From Marinobacter maritimus (GTDB lineage: Bacteria; Pseudomonadota; Gammaproteobacteria; Pseudomonadales; Oleiphilaceae): a stretch of 64,000 nt of DNA. Location: contig NZ_VCGW01000002.1 of NCBI RefSeq assembly GCF_007671675.1, forward strand, positions 1,017,964 to 1,081,963. The letters are read 5' to 3'. Positions 47,264 to 56,741 of this stretch are shown here, piece by piece; within the stretch, counting starts at the first letter, position 1, and each line of letters starts with the position of its first letter. The position numbers and the translations under genes were made by a program. Below the pieces are notes generated by a model that was not told where the DNA came from, did not search any database, and saw nothing but the letters and a program-made list of their open reading frames with translations.

Positions 47264-48481
47264 TCATGCGGCACGGATGAAGTCCCGTAACCGAGGCGCA
47301 ATGCTTTCACGCCATTGGCTTCCGTTGAATACACCGTAATGGCCAACACCCGGCTGCAGGTGATGCAACCGGCGGGAGTCCGGCACATTGATGCACAGAT
47401 CCTGAGCCGCCCGCGTCTGGCCTGGGCTGGAAATGTCGTCCTTTTCACCTTCGATCGTCATCAGGGCAGTGTTGTGGATAGCGGCCGGGTTCACCAGGCG
47501 TCCGCGGTGCTTGAAGCAACCCCGCGCAAGGTGAAACTCCTGGAAAACACGCTCGATGGTGTCCAGATAATAGGTCGCCGGAAGATCCATTACGGCCAGA
47601 TATTCGTCGTAGAAGTCGCGGTGCCGGCTAACCTTGTCGGTCTCATCATCGCGGATGGATCTGAACAGCTCACGGTAGGCCTTGATGTGGCGCCCGAGGT
47701 TCATGTTCACAAAACCGGTCAGCTGCAGGAATCCGGGATAAACCTTGCGCATGGCCCCGGGGTAAGGCGCGGGCACCGGGTGCACGAGGTTGCGCTTGAA
47801 CCAGGACAACTTGTGTTTGGTGGCCAGTTTGCACGGCGCGGTGGGGTCTACGCGGCCGTCTATGGGGCCGCTCATCAGTGTCAGGGAACGAGGTGCTGCA
47901 GGGTGGCCATCCTCCGCCATGATAGCAGTGGCGGCGAGGGCGGCCACCACGGGCTGACAAACAGCCAGAACGTGGGTGTCGGGCCCCAGGTGATCGACAA
48001 ATTCCATGACATAGTCGATGTAATCATCGAGGCCAAAGTCGCCTTGTGACAACGGAACCTTGCAGGCATCACGCCAGTCGGTTATGTACACGTCGTGTTC
48101 CGGCAGCATGGCTTCCACGGTACCTCGTAGCAGCGAGGCAAAGTGGCCAGATAGTGGCGCAATGATCAACAGCTTCGGGTCGTCCGGCCGCGTCACGCTG
48201 CGCTTGAAGTGTTTTAGCTGCGCAAAGGGTTTACGCAAGACAATTTCTTCCTGAACGTCAACTTGCTCACTATCACAGGTGGTTGTGTGCAGATTGAACG
48301 CAGGCTTAGGGTAACGCTGGGTGAGGTCTCTGAACACCCCGTAGGCCGACGCAATACTGCGTGCCCCGGGAATGCGGGATAGAGGGCTCAAGCGGTGCTG
48401 GAGCAGGGTGCTCTGGGCGCTGGTCAGCATGCGCATTGGTTTCAGCGCAGCGCGGCCTATCTCGTGGGCAAAATACATCAT
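47264..48481 (-). CDS. phaZ: Intracellular polyhydroxybutyrate depolymerase
   Basis: A 405-residue protein of the intracellular PHB depolymerase family (PHB_depo). The nucleophile Cys is in VLAVCQPVVA and the acid in TIEGEKDDIS, and the His in GVGHYGVFNG. No signal peptide, as expected for the granule-bound enzyme. First of the three PHA genes on this strand, 155 bases before phaB; the three may be one transcript or separate. Confidence 0.9.
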   Translation of the reverse strand: MMYFAHEIGRAALKPMRMLTSAQSTLLQHRLSPLSRIPGARSIASAYGVFRDLTQRYPKPAFNLHTTTCDSEQVDVQEEIVLRKPFAQLKHFKRSVTRPDDPKLLIIAPLSGHFASLLRGTVEAMLPEHDVYITDWRDACKVPLSQGDFGLDDYIDYVMEFVDHLGPDTHVLAVCQPVVAALAATAIMAEDGHPAAPRSLTLMSGPIDGRVDPTAPCKLATKHKLSWFKRNLVHPVPAPYPGAMRKVYPGFLQLTGFVNMNLGRHIKAYRELFRSIRDDETDKVSRHRDFYDEYLAVMDLPATYYLDTIERVFQEFHLARGCFKHRGRLVNPAAIHNTALMTIEGEKDDISSPGQTRAAQDLCINVPDSRRLHHLQPGVGHYGVFNGSQWRESIAPRLRDFIRAA

Positions 48482-48661
48482 GGCATTGTCCTGCTTGGGT
48501 TCTGGGTTGCGGCGTCGTCCCAGTAGGCCTTAGGGAAACCGTTGTTGTTACATTAACACGATTTCGGAAAGTCGAAATGGGTGGCTGTAAATATCGGCGC
48601 CACCAGCCTGCGACGGCTATGCTCAAGAGATACTGAGCGTTGCTGATCAAGGAAGTGCGTC

Positions 48662-49762
48662 ATGCGTATCGAGAGTATCGCGGTGTATAGCGCAGATTTA
48701 ACCTATACAGGTAAGGCGTATGCCTTTGCCGGAGGAAGATCGCACCGGGTGTTCACCAGCACAGTGGTGGAGGTGACCACGAGCACGGGGTTGGTGGGCT
48801 ATGGAGAAGTCTGCCCCTGCGGCCCCAACTATATGGCGGCGTTCTCTGAGGGTGTTCCCTCTTGCCTGTCGTTGCTGGCGCCCAGTGTGATAGGTGAGGA
48901 TCCCACCCATACCGCGCGCATCCACGAGTGCATGGATCAGGCTCTGACAGGGCATGCGGTTGCCAAGGCGGCCATTGATATTGCCTGCTGGGATTTGTTG
49001 GGCAAGCAAGCCGGGTTGCCGGTTTATGCCTTGCTCGGCGGACTGCTATCTCCGTCGATGCCGCTGCACCGGAACGTTCCATTGGCGGAACCTGAAGAGA
49101 TGGAAGAGTCTCTACGGCAGTTTCGATCCGAAGGGTTTCGCCGAATTCAGATCAAGCTTGGGCACAGTGTTGAGGAAGATATCAATCTCGTGCGTACTCT
49201 GGGTAAGGTCAAACAGGCAGACGAGATCTGGATGTGCGACATAAACCGGGCCTGGCGGCAGGATGAAGCTGTGCGGTTTTCACGGGCGCTTGAGGACCTG
49301 GAGATTTATCTTGAGCAGCCCTGCTACAGTTATGAAGAGTGTCTGTCGGTTCGCCGTCGAATCCGCCACCCAGTCAAACTGGACGAAATCCTGAACTCCC
49401 TGTCGGATGTGCAACGTGCCTTGCGCGACGATGCCATGGACGCCATGGCCCTGAAGGTCAGCAGGGCCGGAGGTCTGACGCCATCACGGATCATCCGGGA
49501 TGTGTGCGTGGATGCCGGCATAGCCATGACTATTGAAGATGCTTGGGGCAGCGGTATAGCCACGGCAGCATACGCGCACTTGGCGGCTAGCACCCCGGCC
49601 AAAGCATTGCTGACTACAACGGATCTCCACAATTACAATACCTCCCAGTTGGCAACCGGAGCGCCTGAGGTTTCTTCCGGCCGGATGATGCTGAGTGATC
49701 GCCCAGGGTTAGGTGTGGTTCCGGATTTTGAGAAGCTGACGCTGCTTGATGTGTATGAGTAA
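48662..49762 (+). CDS. Enolase-superfamily enzyme of the mandelate racemase / muconate lactonizing type
   Basis: A 366-residue TIM-barrel enzyme. Metal ligands are visible as Asp in CDINRAW near 194, Glu in LEQPC near 219 and Asp in LDEIL near 242; catalytic lysines are in IQIKLG near 161 and ALKVSRAGGL near 263. The wording GYGEVCPCGPNY and EDAWGS resembles cis-3-hydroxyproline dehydratase and hydroxyproline-betaine epimerase groups, so the substrate may be a proline derivative, but this is uncertain. The gene is divergent from the PHA genes with no linked transporter. Confidence 0.75.
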   Translation: MRIESIAVYSADLTYTGKAYAFAGGRSHRVFTSTVVEVTTSTGLVGYGEVCPCGPNYMAAFSEGVPSCLSLLAPSVIGEDPTHTARIHECMDQALTGHAVAKAAIDIACWDLLGKQAGLPVYALLGGLLSPSMPLHRNVPLAEPEEMEESLRQFRSEGFRRIQIKLGHSVEEDINLVRTLGKVKQADEIWMCDINRAWRQDEAVRFSRALEDLEIYLEQPCYSYEECLSVRRRIRHPVKLDEILNSLSDVQRALRDDAMDAMALKVSRAGGLTPSRIIRDVCVDAGIAMTIEDAWGSGIATAAYAHLAASTPAKALLTTTDLHNYNTSQLATGAPEVSSGRMMLSDRPGLGVVPDFEKLTLLDVYE

Positions 49763-49825
49763 GTTGGCCAGTTTTGACACCACTGTTGAAGCGGCTGGGT
49801 TTTTTCCGCCGGAGACTTTTACGCT

Positions 49826-50029
49826 ATGCAAACTGCTAACCTGATTTGGGGGCTGATTTTCAGCTCCATTGGCATCGGTTATTTTATCTACGGGAGGCGG
49901 CAGTCAAATCTGGTCGCCCGGTATTGTGGTATTGCCCTGATTCTGTACCCGTATCTGGTAACGAATACGCTTGCTTTGGTGGCTGTGGGTATTGTACTTA
50001 TGCTCACCCCCAGATTCCTGGAGCTCTGA
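49826..50029 (+). CDS. Small two-helix membrane protein coupled to a Kef-type antiporter
   Basis: A 67-residue membrane protein with two helices (LIWGLIFSSIGIGYFIY and LVTNTLALVAVGIVLMLTP). Databases often list such proteins upstream of Kef genes without a function. Its stop is five bases before the antiporter start, so the two are translated together and a subunit role is possible. Confidence 0.7.
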   Translation: MQTANLIWGLIFSSIGIGYFIYGRRQSNLVARYCGIALILYPYLVTNTLALVAVGIVLMLTPRFLEL

Positions 50030-50034
50030 TCCGC

Positions 50035-51918
50035 ATGACAACCTATTTCATCCAGGCGTTTATTTATCTTTTGGCTGCCGTAATCGCAGTGCCATTAGCA
50101 AAACGCTTTGGCCTGGGTTCGGTGCTGGGTTATCTGGTGGCCGGAGTGGTGATCGGGCCGGTTATGGGCCTCGTGGGGCAGGAAACCACCACGATTCAGC
50201 ATTTTGCCGAATTTGGTGTTGTCATGATGTTGTTCCTGATCGGTATGGAAATCGACCCGAAGGCGCTATGGGCTATGAGGGTTCGTCTATTGGGGCTCGG
50301 CGGTTTACAGGTAACGCTGACGGCGGCAGCCGGAATGGCGGTGGCTTGGTGGCTCGGGCTTCAGTGGCAGACGGCGCTTACGGTCGGTCTTATTTTCGCG
50401 CTGTCGTCTACCGCGATTGTGCTGCAAACTCTGGATGAAAAAGGGTTGTCGAAGACGGAAGGCGGGCGCAATACATTTGCAGTTTTGCTGTTTCAGGATA
50501 TCGCTGTTATCCCCATGCTTGCCCTGATTCCGCTGTTGGCGTTGCCGGGCTTGAAAGGTAGTTCTAGTTCTATACCCAGTGATGACTTGGGCTTGAGCCT
50601 GGTTGTCGGGCTGCCGGGTTGGGCTCATGCTCTGGTCGTCGTGGGCGCAATCGCTGCAGTGATTGTAGGCGGCTATTACCTGAGCCGTCCGTTGTTCCGT
50701 TATGTAGTGAAGTCCGGGCTGCGGGAGGTTTTCACCGCCACGGCGCTGATGCTGGTTATTGGTATTGCCGCGCTCATGAGCCTGGTAAATCTCTCGCCGG
50801 CCCTCGGCGCCTTCCTGGCAGGTGTAGTGTTAGCCAACAGTGAGTTCCGCCACGAGCTGGAAGCCAACATCGAACCGTTCAAAGGTCTGTTGCTGGGTCT
50901 ATTCTTTATAACCGTGGGTGCCGGAATCAACTTCGAGGTGTTGGTGGCGGAGTGGGACACCGTCGTCTCTCTGGGCGTGGCTGTAATAGTAGTCAAGGCA
51001 CTGATTCTGCTTATCCTTGCACAGGTATTCGGGATTCGCAGCAGCAACGGCTGGTTGTTTACGCTGGGGTTGGCGCAGGCGGGTGAGTTCGGTTTCGTGT
51101 TACTCACCTATAGCGCGCAAAACCATGTGATTCCGTCAGACATCTCTCAGATTTTATCACTGGTTGTTGCGCTATCCATGTTCCTCACGCCCCTGTTGTT
51201 TATTGTGTACGACCGTATCGTGTTGCCACGGTACCGACGTTCCAGCAACGATGACCGGGGGGCCGACACCATTGATGAACAGGCACCGGTGATTGTGGCC
51301 GGGGTGGGGCGGTTCGGACAGATCGTCTGCCGCTTGTTGCGGGCCAACAACGTTCCCATTGTGGTGCTCGACCACGAACTCGAACAGATTGAAAACGTTC
51401 GTCGGATCAACATCAAGAGTTTCTTCGGGGATGCCAGTCGCCCCGATCTGCTGGAAAAAGCCGGTATTGAACAGGCGCGCTTGTTGGTCGTGGCGATTGA
51501 TGACCGGGATCGCGCCGTAAAGATGGTAAAACATGTAAAGCATTTCTTCCCGAGTGTCTGGGTGCTGGCGCGTGCCTTCGACCGTGGCCATGGCTACCAG
51601 CTTCGGGAAGCGGGTGCTGACGATGTGATGAGCGAGACCTATCATTCTGCTCTGGAGCTTGGTGGCCATGCTCTCACGGCTGTGGGCGTGCACCCGATGC
51701 GGGCGAAACAGATGACCTGGGCGTTTGTTGAAAATGAGCGGGCTCACGAGGAGCAGTTATTTGAGGCGTGGAAAGAAATAGAGGAAGGCATTAACTTCAG
51801 CCCGCGCTATGGCGAGCTGTTCATGAAGCTTGAAGAGGCGCTAAGCAGCACTATGCATCGGAACTGGGAAGAGCCAAGGCCTGAGGATGTCCCGGTGTGG
51901 ACGCCGCCCACTAAATGA
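50035..51918 (+). CDS. CPA2 monovalent cation/proton antiporter with RCK domain (Kef-type)
   Basis: A 627-residue protein: about 12 membrane helices in the first 385 residues with the LFQDIAVIPM motif typical of Kef/CPA2 transporters and LSSTAIVLQTLDEKGL before it, then a cytoplasmic RCK_N (TrkA-N) domain from about 415 with the nucleotide-binding VAGVGRFGQIVCRLL. It would export K+ or Na+ against protons under NAD(H) or glutathione-linked control. ATG 50035 is preferred; the open frame upstream overlaps the small membrane gene. KefB/KefC cannot be told apart. Confidence 0.9.
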   Translation: MTTYFIQAFIYLLAAVIAVPLAKRFGLGSVLGYLVAGVVIGPVMGLVGQETTTIQHFAEFGVVMMLFLIGMEIDPKALWAMRVRLLGLGGLQVTLTAAAGMAVAWWLGLQWQTALTVGLIFALSSTAIVLQTLDEKGLSKTEGGRNTFAVLLFQDIAVIPMLALIPLLALPGLKGSSSSIPSDDLGLSLVVGLPGWAHALVVVGAIAAVIVGGYYLSRPLFRYVVKSGLREVFTATALMLVIGIAALMSLVNLSPALGAFLAGVVLANSEFRHELEANIEPFKGLLLGLFFITVGAGINFEVLVAEWDTVVSLGVAVIVVKALILLILAQVFGIRSSNGWLFTLGLAQAGEFGFVLLTYSAQNHVIPSDISQILSLVVALSMFLTPLLFIVYDRIVLPRYRRSSNDDRGADTIDEQAPVIVAGVGRFGQIVCRLLRANNVPIVVLDHELEQIENVRRINIKSFFGDASRPDLLEKAGIEQARLLVVAIDDRDRAVKMVKHVKHFFPSVWVLARAFDRGHGYQLREAGADDVMSETYHSALELGGHALTAVGVHPMRAKQMTWAFVENERAHEEQLFEAWKEIEEGINFSPRYGELFMKLEEALSSTMHRNWEEPRPEDVPVWTPPTK

Positions 51919-51945
51919 ATAACACCGCAGGCGCTTATCTTTTGA

Positions 51946-53154
51946 TCAATCTGTATGGCGGCCACGCCTTAGCAGAATAAACAGTGCCAGCGCTGCCATA
52001 AGGCCTACGAAGACGGAGAAGATCACGCCGGTTGTTTTAAGGCTAAGCATGCTGGCCATTAAGCCGATGCCAATCACCGGTACTGAGATGGCGATGTAGG
52101 CCACAGTAAAAAAGGTTGAGGTGACAGCCGCGCGCTCTGCTGGCGGGCTGGCCGCAGCAATGGCGCCCATGCCAGCGCGAAAGGCAATGCCCTGACCCAT
52201 GCCTGCGATAACCGCGCCCGCCATGAACAGGGCGAGCGACTGCACATGGATACCGAGCGCTACCGGCGTAACGCCAGCAACGAGCGTAGCGCACCCTATT
52301 GGTAAACGCAGGTGCAGTGGCAATTTGCCCTGCAAAAGCTGGCCGAGTGTCGAGGCAATAAAGATGCTGCCTGCGACAAAACCGATCAGTAGCCGATTAT
52401 CATAACCCAGCACGTTGCCCATCATTGCCGGCGCAATCGAGGTGAAAAAACCACACACCGCAAAACCCGCGAAACCCGCAATGGCAGCGGGCACAAACAC
52501 GCCACGAACTTCGGCGGGCACATTCAGGCGCTGTAGTGAAAGCTTGGGATGCGTTGGCTTTTTTACGGTTTCTGGTGCCCACCAAACACAGATGAGAGCC
52601 AGCGTGGCAAGCGCGATGTGTATCAAATAGGTTAGTGCCAGCGGCGAGGGCAGGTATTGCGAAAGGGCACCCGCCAGCATAGGCCCAAGGCCGAGCCCAC
52701 CCATATTCACGGCGGTGGCAATAAACGTTGCCCGCTCACGCCAGTGTGGCGGAGCCAGCTCCAACACCGCCACGGTCGCGGTACCGGTAAAAATGCCGGC
52801 GGAGAGGCCGGAAAGTACACGGCCTGCAAGTATCATCGCCAGCCCATCGGCTTGCCAGAACACCAGATCACTGATAATCGAACACATCAGGCCACCCAGT
52901 AGCAGCGGCCTGCGGCCCAGCTGATCGGACCAGCGCCCGGTGGTCACCAGTGCGGCAATTACACCGAACGCGTACGCCGCGAAGATAATAGTGATCATTA
53001 ACTGGGAAAACCCGAAGGCATCCTGATAAATCGGGTAGAGCGGAGTCGGCATGGTAGTACCGATCATCACCACGCTGAACGCGAAGGCAGCGCCGAGAAA
53101 AGCCAGAACTGTTGATAGACTGCGAGGATCTATGTGGCTAGTTGATGAGTGCAT
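51946..53154 (-). CDS. Major facilitator superfamily transporter
   Basis: A 402-residue transporter with 12 helices. The MFS loop motif GRWSDQLGRRPLLLGG lies between helices 2 and 3. It resembles drug or sugar-efflux permeases of the DHA type. Substrate unknown and no regulator is adjacent. It is followed upstream by a flavin-reductase gene on the same strand (55 bases apart). Confidence 0.85.
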   Translation of the reverse strand: MHSSTSHIDPRSLSTVLAFLGAAFAFSVVMIGTTMPTPLYPIYQDAFGFSQLMITIIFAAYAFGVIAALVTTGRWSDQLGRRPLLLGGLMCSIISDLVFWQADGLAMILAGRVLSGLSAGIFTGTATVAVLELAPPHWRERATFIATAVNMGGLGLGPMLAGALSQYLPSPLALTYLIHIALATLALICVWWAPETVKKPTHPKLSLQRLNVPAEVRGVFVPAAIAGFAGFAVCGFFTSIAPAMMGNVLGYDNRLLIGFVAGSIFIASTLGQLLQGKLPLHLRLPIGCATLVAGVTPVALGIHVQSLALFMAGAVIAGMGQGIAFRAGMGAIAAASPPAERAAVTSTFFTVAYIAISVPVIGIGLMASMLSLKTTGVIFSVFVGLMAALALFILLRRGRHTD

Positions 53155-53209
53155 GATGGTCTGGTTAAGGTCTCCCGGCTTACTTTGCCCGTCTCTGGTT
53201 TACATGGAT

Positions 53210-53830
53210 CTAACCAGGTCGATACATCTGAAATTTTTGTGATCCGTCCACTGTAAAGTAATCGGCTGGTCCGCCGCCTCGCATTACCGGTTCTGCCGCA
53301 GCAGTATCGTAGATTCCATCTATAAGCAGGTGTTGCGCGATATGCACACCGACCACCTCACCAAATACCATCCAGGTGTCCACTTTCTGCCCATCGGCGC
53401 CCGCAAGCTGGAGCACCTGGGTAACCCGGCACTCCAGGGTTACCGGGCTTTCCGCTACGTGCGGCACCGAGATAACCCGGGAGGGCTTTGGCGTAAGGCC
53501 TGAGAGGGCGAACTCATCAACTTCCGGCCCTACCGCGGCGCAGGTTTTGTTCATAGCCTCACTGAGTGAGCGCGTCACCAGGTTCCAGCAGAACTCACCG
53601 GTATCTTCGGCATTGCGGACAGAGTCCTTGTAGCCAATGCTGGAGAATCCGACGATGGGAGGATGGTAATTGAAGGCATTGAAGAAGCTGTAAGGTGCCA
53701 GGTTAAGCACACCGTCACGGCTTCTGGATGATATCCACCCAATCGGGCGCGGCGCCACCAGGGCGTTGAATGGGTCATGGGCCAGCCCGTGGCCATTGGC
53801 GGGTTCGTAAAAATGGATATCTTCTGGCAT
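53210..53830 (-). CDS. Flavin reductase-like FMN-binding protein
   Basis: A 206-residue protein of the flavin reductase-like (split-barrel) family. The opening HDPFNALVAPRPIGWISSRS and NLAPYSFFNAFNYHPPIVGFSS are the classic flavin-binding region. Roles in the family range from NAD(P)H:flavin reduction to styrene/phenol monooxygenase partners. ATG 53830 is chosen with AAAGAG upstream. It could be co-transcribed with the MFS gene downstream. Confidence 0.85.
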   Translation of the reverse strand: MPEDIHFYEPANGHGLAHDPFNALVAPRPIGWISSRSRDGVLNLAPYSFFNAFNYHPPIVGFSSIGYKDSVRNAEDTGEFCWNLVTRSLSEAMNKTCAAVGPEVDEFALSGLTPKPSRVISVPHVAESPVTLECRVTQVLQLAGADGQKVDTWMVFGEVVGVHIAQHLLIDGIYDTAAAEPVMRGGGPADYFTVDGSQKFQMYRPG

Positions 53831-53949
53831 AAAGCGCTCTTTAAGTGGCTGCAAAGGCATTAATTGAGTTTTTTAATCCATAAACCCGTTGGCCCAACGG
53901 CTGTACGGTAGGTGGTGACAGCATCGGGGTTTGTTCTCGCTGGCCCGGG

Positions 53950-54957
53950 TCAGAACTCCAGGTAGATTTTGCCGAAGTGCTTGCCGGATTCCTCATGCCG
54001 GAAAGCATCAGCAATATCTTCCAGTGCAAAGGACCGATCAAGGATCGGGTGCATGTTGTTGGCTTCGATCGCCCGAATCATCTCTTGCTGGTGAGCCCGG
54101 CTGCCTACAATCAGGCCCTGCAGGCGGGCCTGTTTGGCCATCAGTTTTGCGGTTGGCACATCGCCAGCCCGACCGGTAAGAACGCCTATCAGCGAGATGT
54201 GACCACCAATGCGCACGGCATCAATGGATTCTGGCAGTGTGCCGGGGCCACCAACCTCAATGACATGGTCGACCCCCTGTCCATTGGTCAGTTTTTGGAC
54301 CTTCTCGCCCCAAGCCGGTGTCGTTTTGTAGTTGATGGTGTGGTCTGCACCCAGCTCTCTGAGCCGTTCCAGCTTCTGGTCCGAGGACGAAGTGGAAATC
54401 ACTTGTGCGCCCATCATTTTTGCAAATTGCAGTGCAAAGATGGACACGCCACCGGTACCCAAGGTCAGGACGGTATCGCCGGCTTTCAGGCCTCCGTTGA
54501 TGACCAATGCACGCCAGGCAGTCAGGCCGGCGGTGGTGAGTGTGGAAGCTTCGGCGTGGTTGTAGCCCTTCGGCGCGTGGGTAAACCAGTTTGTCGGTCG
54601 GATCACCTGCTCACGTGCGTAACCATCCTGTCCATCGCCAGGAGTGGTAGTGAAATTATCAATGGGCGCGGGCCCATTCAGCCACTGGGGAAAGAAGGTT
54701 GACACTACGCGATCACCAACCCTGAATTCGGTGACGCCATGGCCGACGGCTTCCACAACACCGGCGCCATCGGCCATGGGGATGCGGTTGTTTTCAGTCG
54801 GGATGGCTCCGGCAACTACCGCGTAGTCGTGGAAGTTAAGGGAGCAGGCATGGATGCGCACGCGCATCTCCCCCGGTCCCGGCTCGCCTGGCGGCGAGGC
54901 GTCATCCAGGTGCAGTTGGTCCAGTCCGCCCGGTTTGGAAAGAGTAATGCGCTTCAT
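53950..54957 (-). CDS. Zinc-free-type MDR alcohol dehydrogenase / quinone oxidoreductase, copy 2
   Basis: A 335-residue paralogue of the gene at 31217-32224: same length, about 80% identical by eye along the whole sequence, with the same ACSLNFHD in place of the zinc Cys, the same nucleotide-binding TLGTGGVSIFALQFAKMMGA, and almost identical last hundred residues. The flanking genes differ, so it is an old duplication or two separate acquisitions rather than a fresh block copy. Upstream of the flavin reductase on the same strand. Confidence 0.87.
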   Translation of the reverse strand: MKRITLSKPGGLDQLHLDDASPPGEPGPGEMRVRIHACSLNFHDYAVVAGAIPTENNRIPMADGAGVVEAVGHGVTEFRVGDRVVSTFFPQWLNGPAPIDNFTTTPGDGQDGYAREQVIRPTNWFTHAPKGYNHAEASTLTTAGLTAWRALVINGGLKAGDTVLTLGTGGVSIFALQFAKMMGAQVISTSSSDQKLERLRELGADHTINYKTTPAWGEKVQKLTNGQGVDHVIEVGGPGTLPESIDAVRIGGHISLIGVLTGRAGDVPTAKLMAKQARLQGLIVGSRAHQQEMIRAIEANNMHPILDRSFALEDIADAFRHEESGKHFGKIYLEF

Positions 54958-55039
54958 TTCAATGGCCTCCAGTTATCTCAGTCTCTGTATGGAATTTTCA
55001 TACAGATTACGTTGTTGCAGGGCAAGCCGACCTGTGGGT

Positions 55040-56536
55040 TTACCGAGACTCCTGGGCAATACGGCTTAGCCATTCGACGCCAAAGCGCACGCCGAAGCCC
55101 TGAAGATCGGTGGGAATGTGCGCGAGGCCACCTTTGTGGGTTCCGCTCGAGGCCATGTCTACGTGAACCCAGTCAATGTCCTTTTCCACGAAACTGCCAA
55201 GAAAACGCGCCGCATAGATGTGATCGCCTGCTCCTGCTGTCCGACATTGGAGCGTATCAGCAACATCAGATTTGAGATCTTCGTCGTAATCGTCTTCATA
55301 GGGGAAGGGCCAGACCCGCTCCCCGCAGTGCTCCCCGGCCTGGATGATAGGTTCCACCCACTGTCGCCGGTTGGTGATTGCGCCGGCCATACGCTGGCCC
55401 AAAGCCGAGATTACGGCACCGGTCAGGGTGGCGTAATCGAGGATGGCTCTTGGCTTTTCGCGGCAGGCCAGGGCCAGGGTGTCGGCCAGCACCATGCGAC
55501 CTTCGGCATCGGTGTTTATCAACTCAATTGTGGTGCCATTCAGCGCGGTAATGACGTCATTGCACTTGACCGCCTTGGGGCCGATATGGTTTTCCGCCAG
55601 AGCCATCCAGCAGTCCACAGGATGGGGAAATGAGAGGCGTGTCAGGGCGAGCATAGTCCCAAGCGCCACAGCGCTGCCTTGCATGTCGCCGTGCATGCCC
55701 AACATGCTGCCGCTTACCTTGAGATTGCTACCGCCTGTGTCGAAGCATATGCCTTTGCCGACCAGGGCCAGCGGCTGTTCTACGGAACCCTTGGGCCGGT
55801 AACTCAGCCGCAGTATGCCGGCGTCACGGGTAGGGCTGGCTTCAACTACGGATAAAAAAGCCCCCGCTTTGAGTTGTTCCAGCCGGCCCAGATCGTAAAA
55901 CTCGACTTCCCAGCCTTCGGCAGCAGCCAGTGCTTCGGCGAAATCGCGATAAATCGCGGGTGTCAGGTAATTCCCCGGCAGGTGGGTCAGCCAGCGGGCC
56001 AGGTTATTGCCTTCAGCAGTGGCCTTGGCGTAGCGAAAGTCAGCCCCATCGAATGCGCCGAAGAAGTTCATGGCTGCCAGCAGAGGTTTGTCAGCGGTTT
56101 CGTCAGAAATTTTCGGAAGTTGAAAAAGTGCTGCAAAGGCTGCGGATACCAAGGCTTCTGCCATAACGCAGGCTACCTTTGCCTTGCCAAGCAGCGATAT
56201 TACATTGATCCCCCGGGTGCGTTCAGCCAACAGGGGGGCGACCAGTTTGCGCGCCTGGCTCAGAGCTTTGAATCCGCTGACATCCTCCTTCACAAAGGCT
56301 ATAGCAGTGTGAGTTCCTTTGGGGCCTGAAATTACTATGGGATTGGATTCCGCCGGAAAATCGGCAAGACGGTACTTAAGGAAGTCCGCCCAGGGAGACT
56401 TGGTCAGGACACTGTGGTCTGCTTCAGGCACCAAAAGTATAAGGCTCACTCCGATGTCGAAGTCCCAGGAGGCCGGTATGCGCTGGTTCACATCCAGTTT
56501 TAGCGTCGGAAATTTCGGGAGTTCAGGTTTTATCAT
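55040..56536 (-). CDS. Leucyl aminopeptidase, M17 family
   Basis: A 498-residue cytoplasmic metallopeptidase that removes N-terminal residues from peptides. The active-site residues are present: Lys and Asp in VGKGICFDTGG, Lys in SNLKVSG, Asp in HGDMQGSA, and Asp, Glu and Arg in NTDAEGRMVLAD. The N-terminal half is the divergent M17 lobe. It differs from PepA in several flanking positions, as in the PepB or Marinobacter-type branch. A GGAG site precedes ATG 56536. Divergent from the DASS transporter gene. Confidence 0.88.
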   Translation of the reverse strand: MIKPELPKFPTLKLDVNQRIPASWDFDIGVSLILLVPEADHSVLTKSPWADFLKYRLADFPAESNPIVISGPKGTHTAIAFVKEDVSGFKALSQARKLVAPLLAERTRGINVISLLGKAKVACVMAEALVSAAFAALFQLPKISDETADKPLLAAMNFFGAFDGADFRYAKATAEGNNLARWLTHLPGNYLTPAIYRDFAEALAAAEGWEVEFYDLGRLEQLKAGAFLSVVEASPTRDAGILRLSYRPKGSVEQPLALVGKGICFDTGGSNLKVSGSMLGMHGDMQGSAVALGTMLALTRLSFPHPVDCWMALAENHIGPKAVKCNDVITALNGTTIELINTDAEGRMVLADTLALACREKPRAILDYATLTGAVISALGQRMAGAITNRRQWVEPIIQAGEHCGERVWPFPYEDDYDEDLKSDVADTLQCRTAGAGDHIYAARFLGSFVEKDIDWVHVDMASSGTHKGGLAHIPTDLQGFGVRFGVEWLSRIAQESR

Positions 56537-56741
56537 CGAGCGTACTCCAAAAGGATTTAATTACGCACTTGGCCAAGGATAGCTGTTTTAAGTCTGGGCA
56601 ATGGCATCTTTCGGTTCTGAACCTGGATTGTTTGCAGAGGTGCACATATGGGATTAGCCTGTGATGACTCCTTTCGGCTCTATCCGGACCCTTCGCCTGA
56701 CAGGAATGGAGTCATTTTCAAACATCACCCAAGGAACGTTC

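Noticed and set aside
44463..49762. PHA genes plus enolase-type enzyme as one new storage pathway
   Set aside because: The enolase gene is divergent, has no PHA-related motif and nothing links it to the granule genes.
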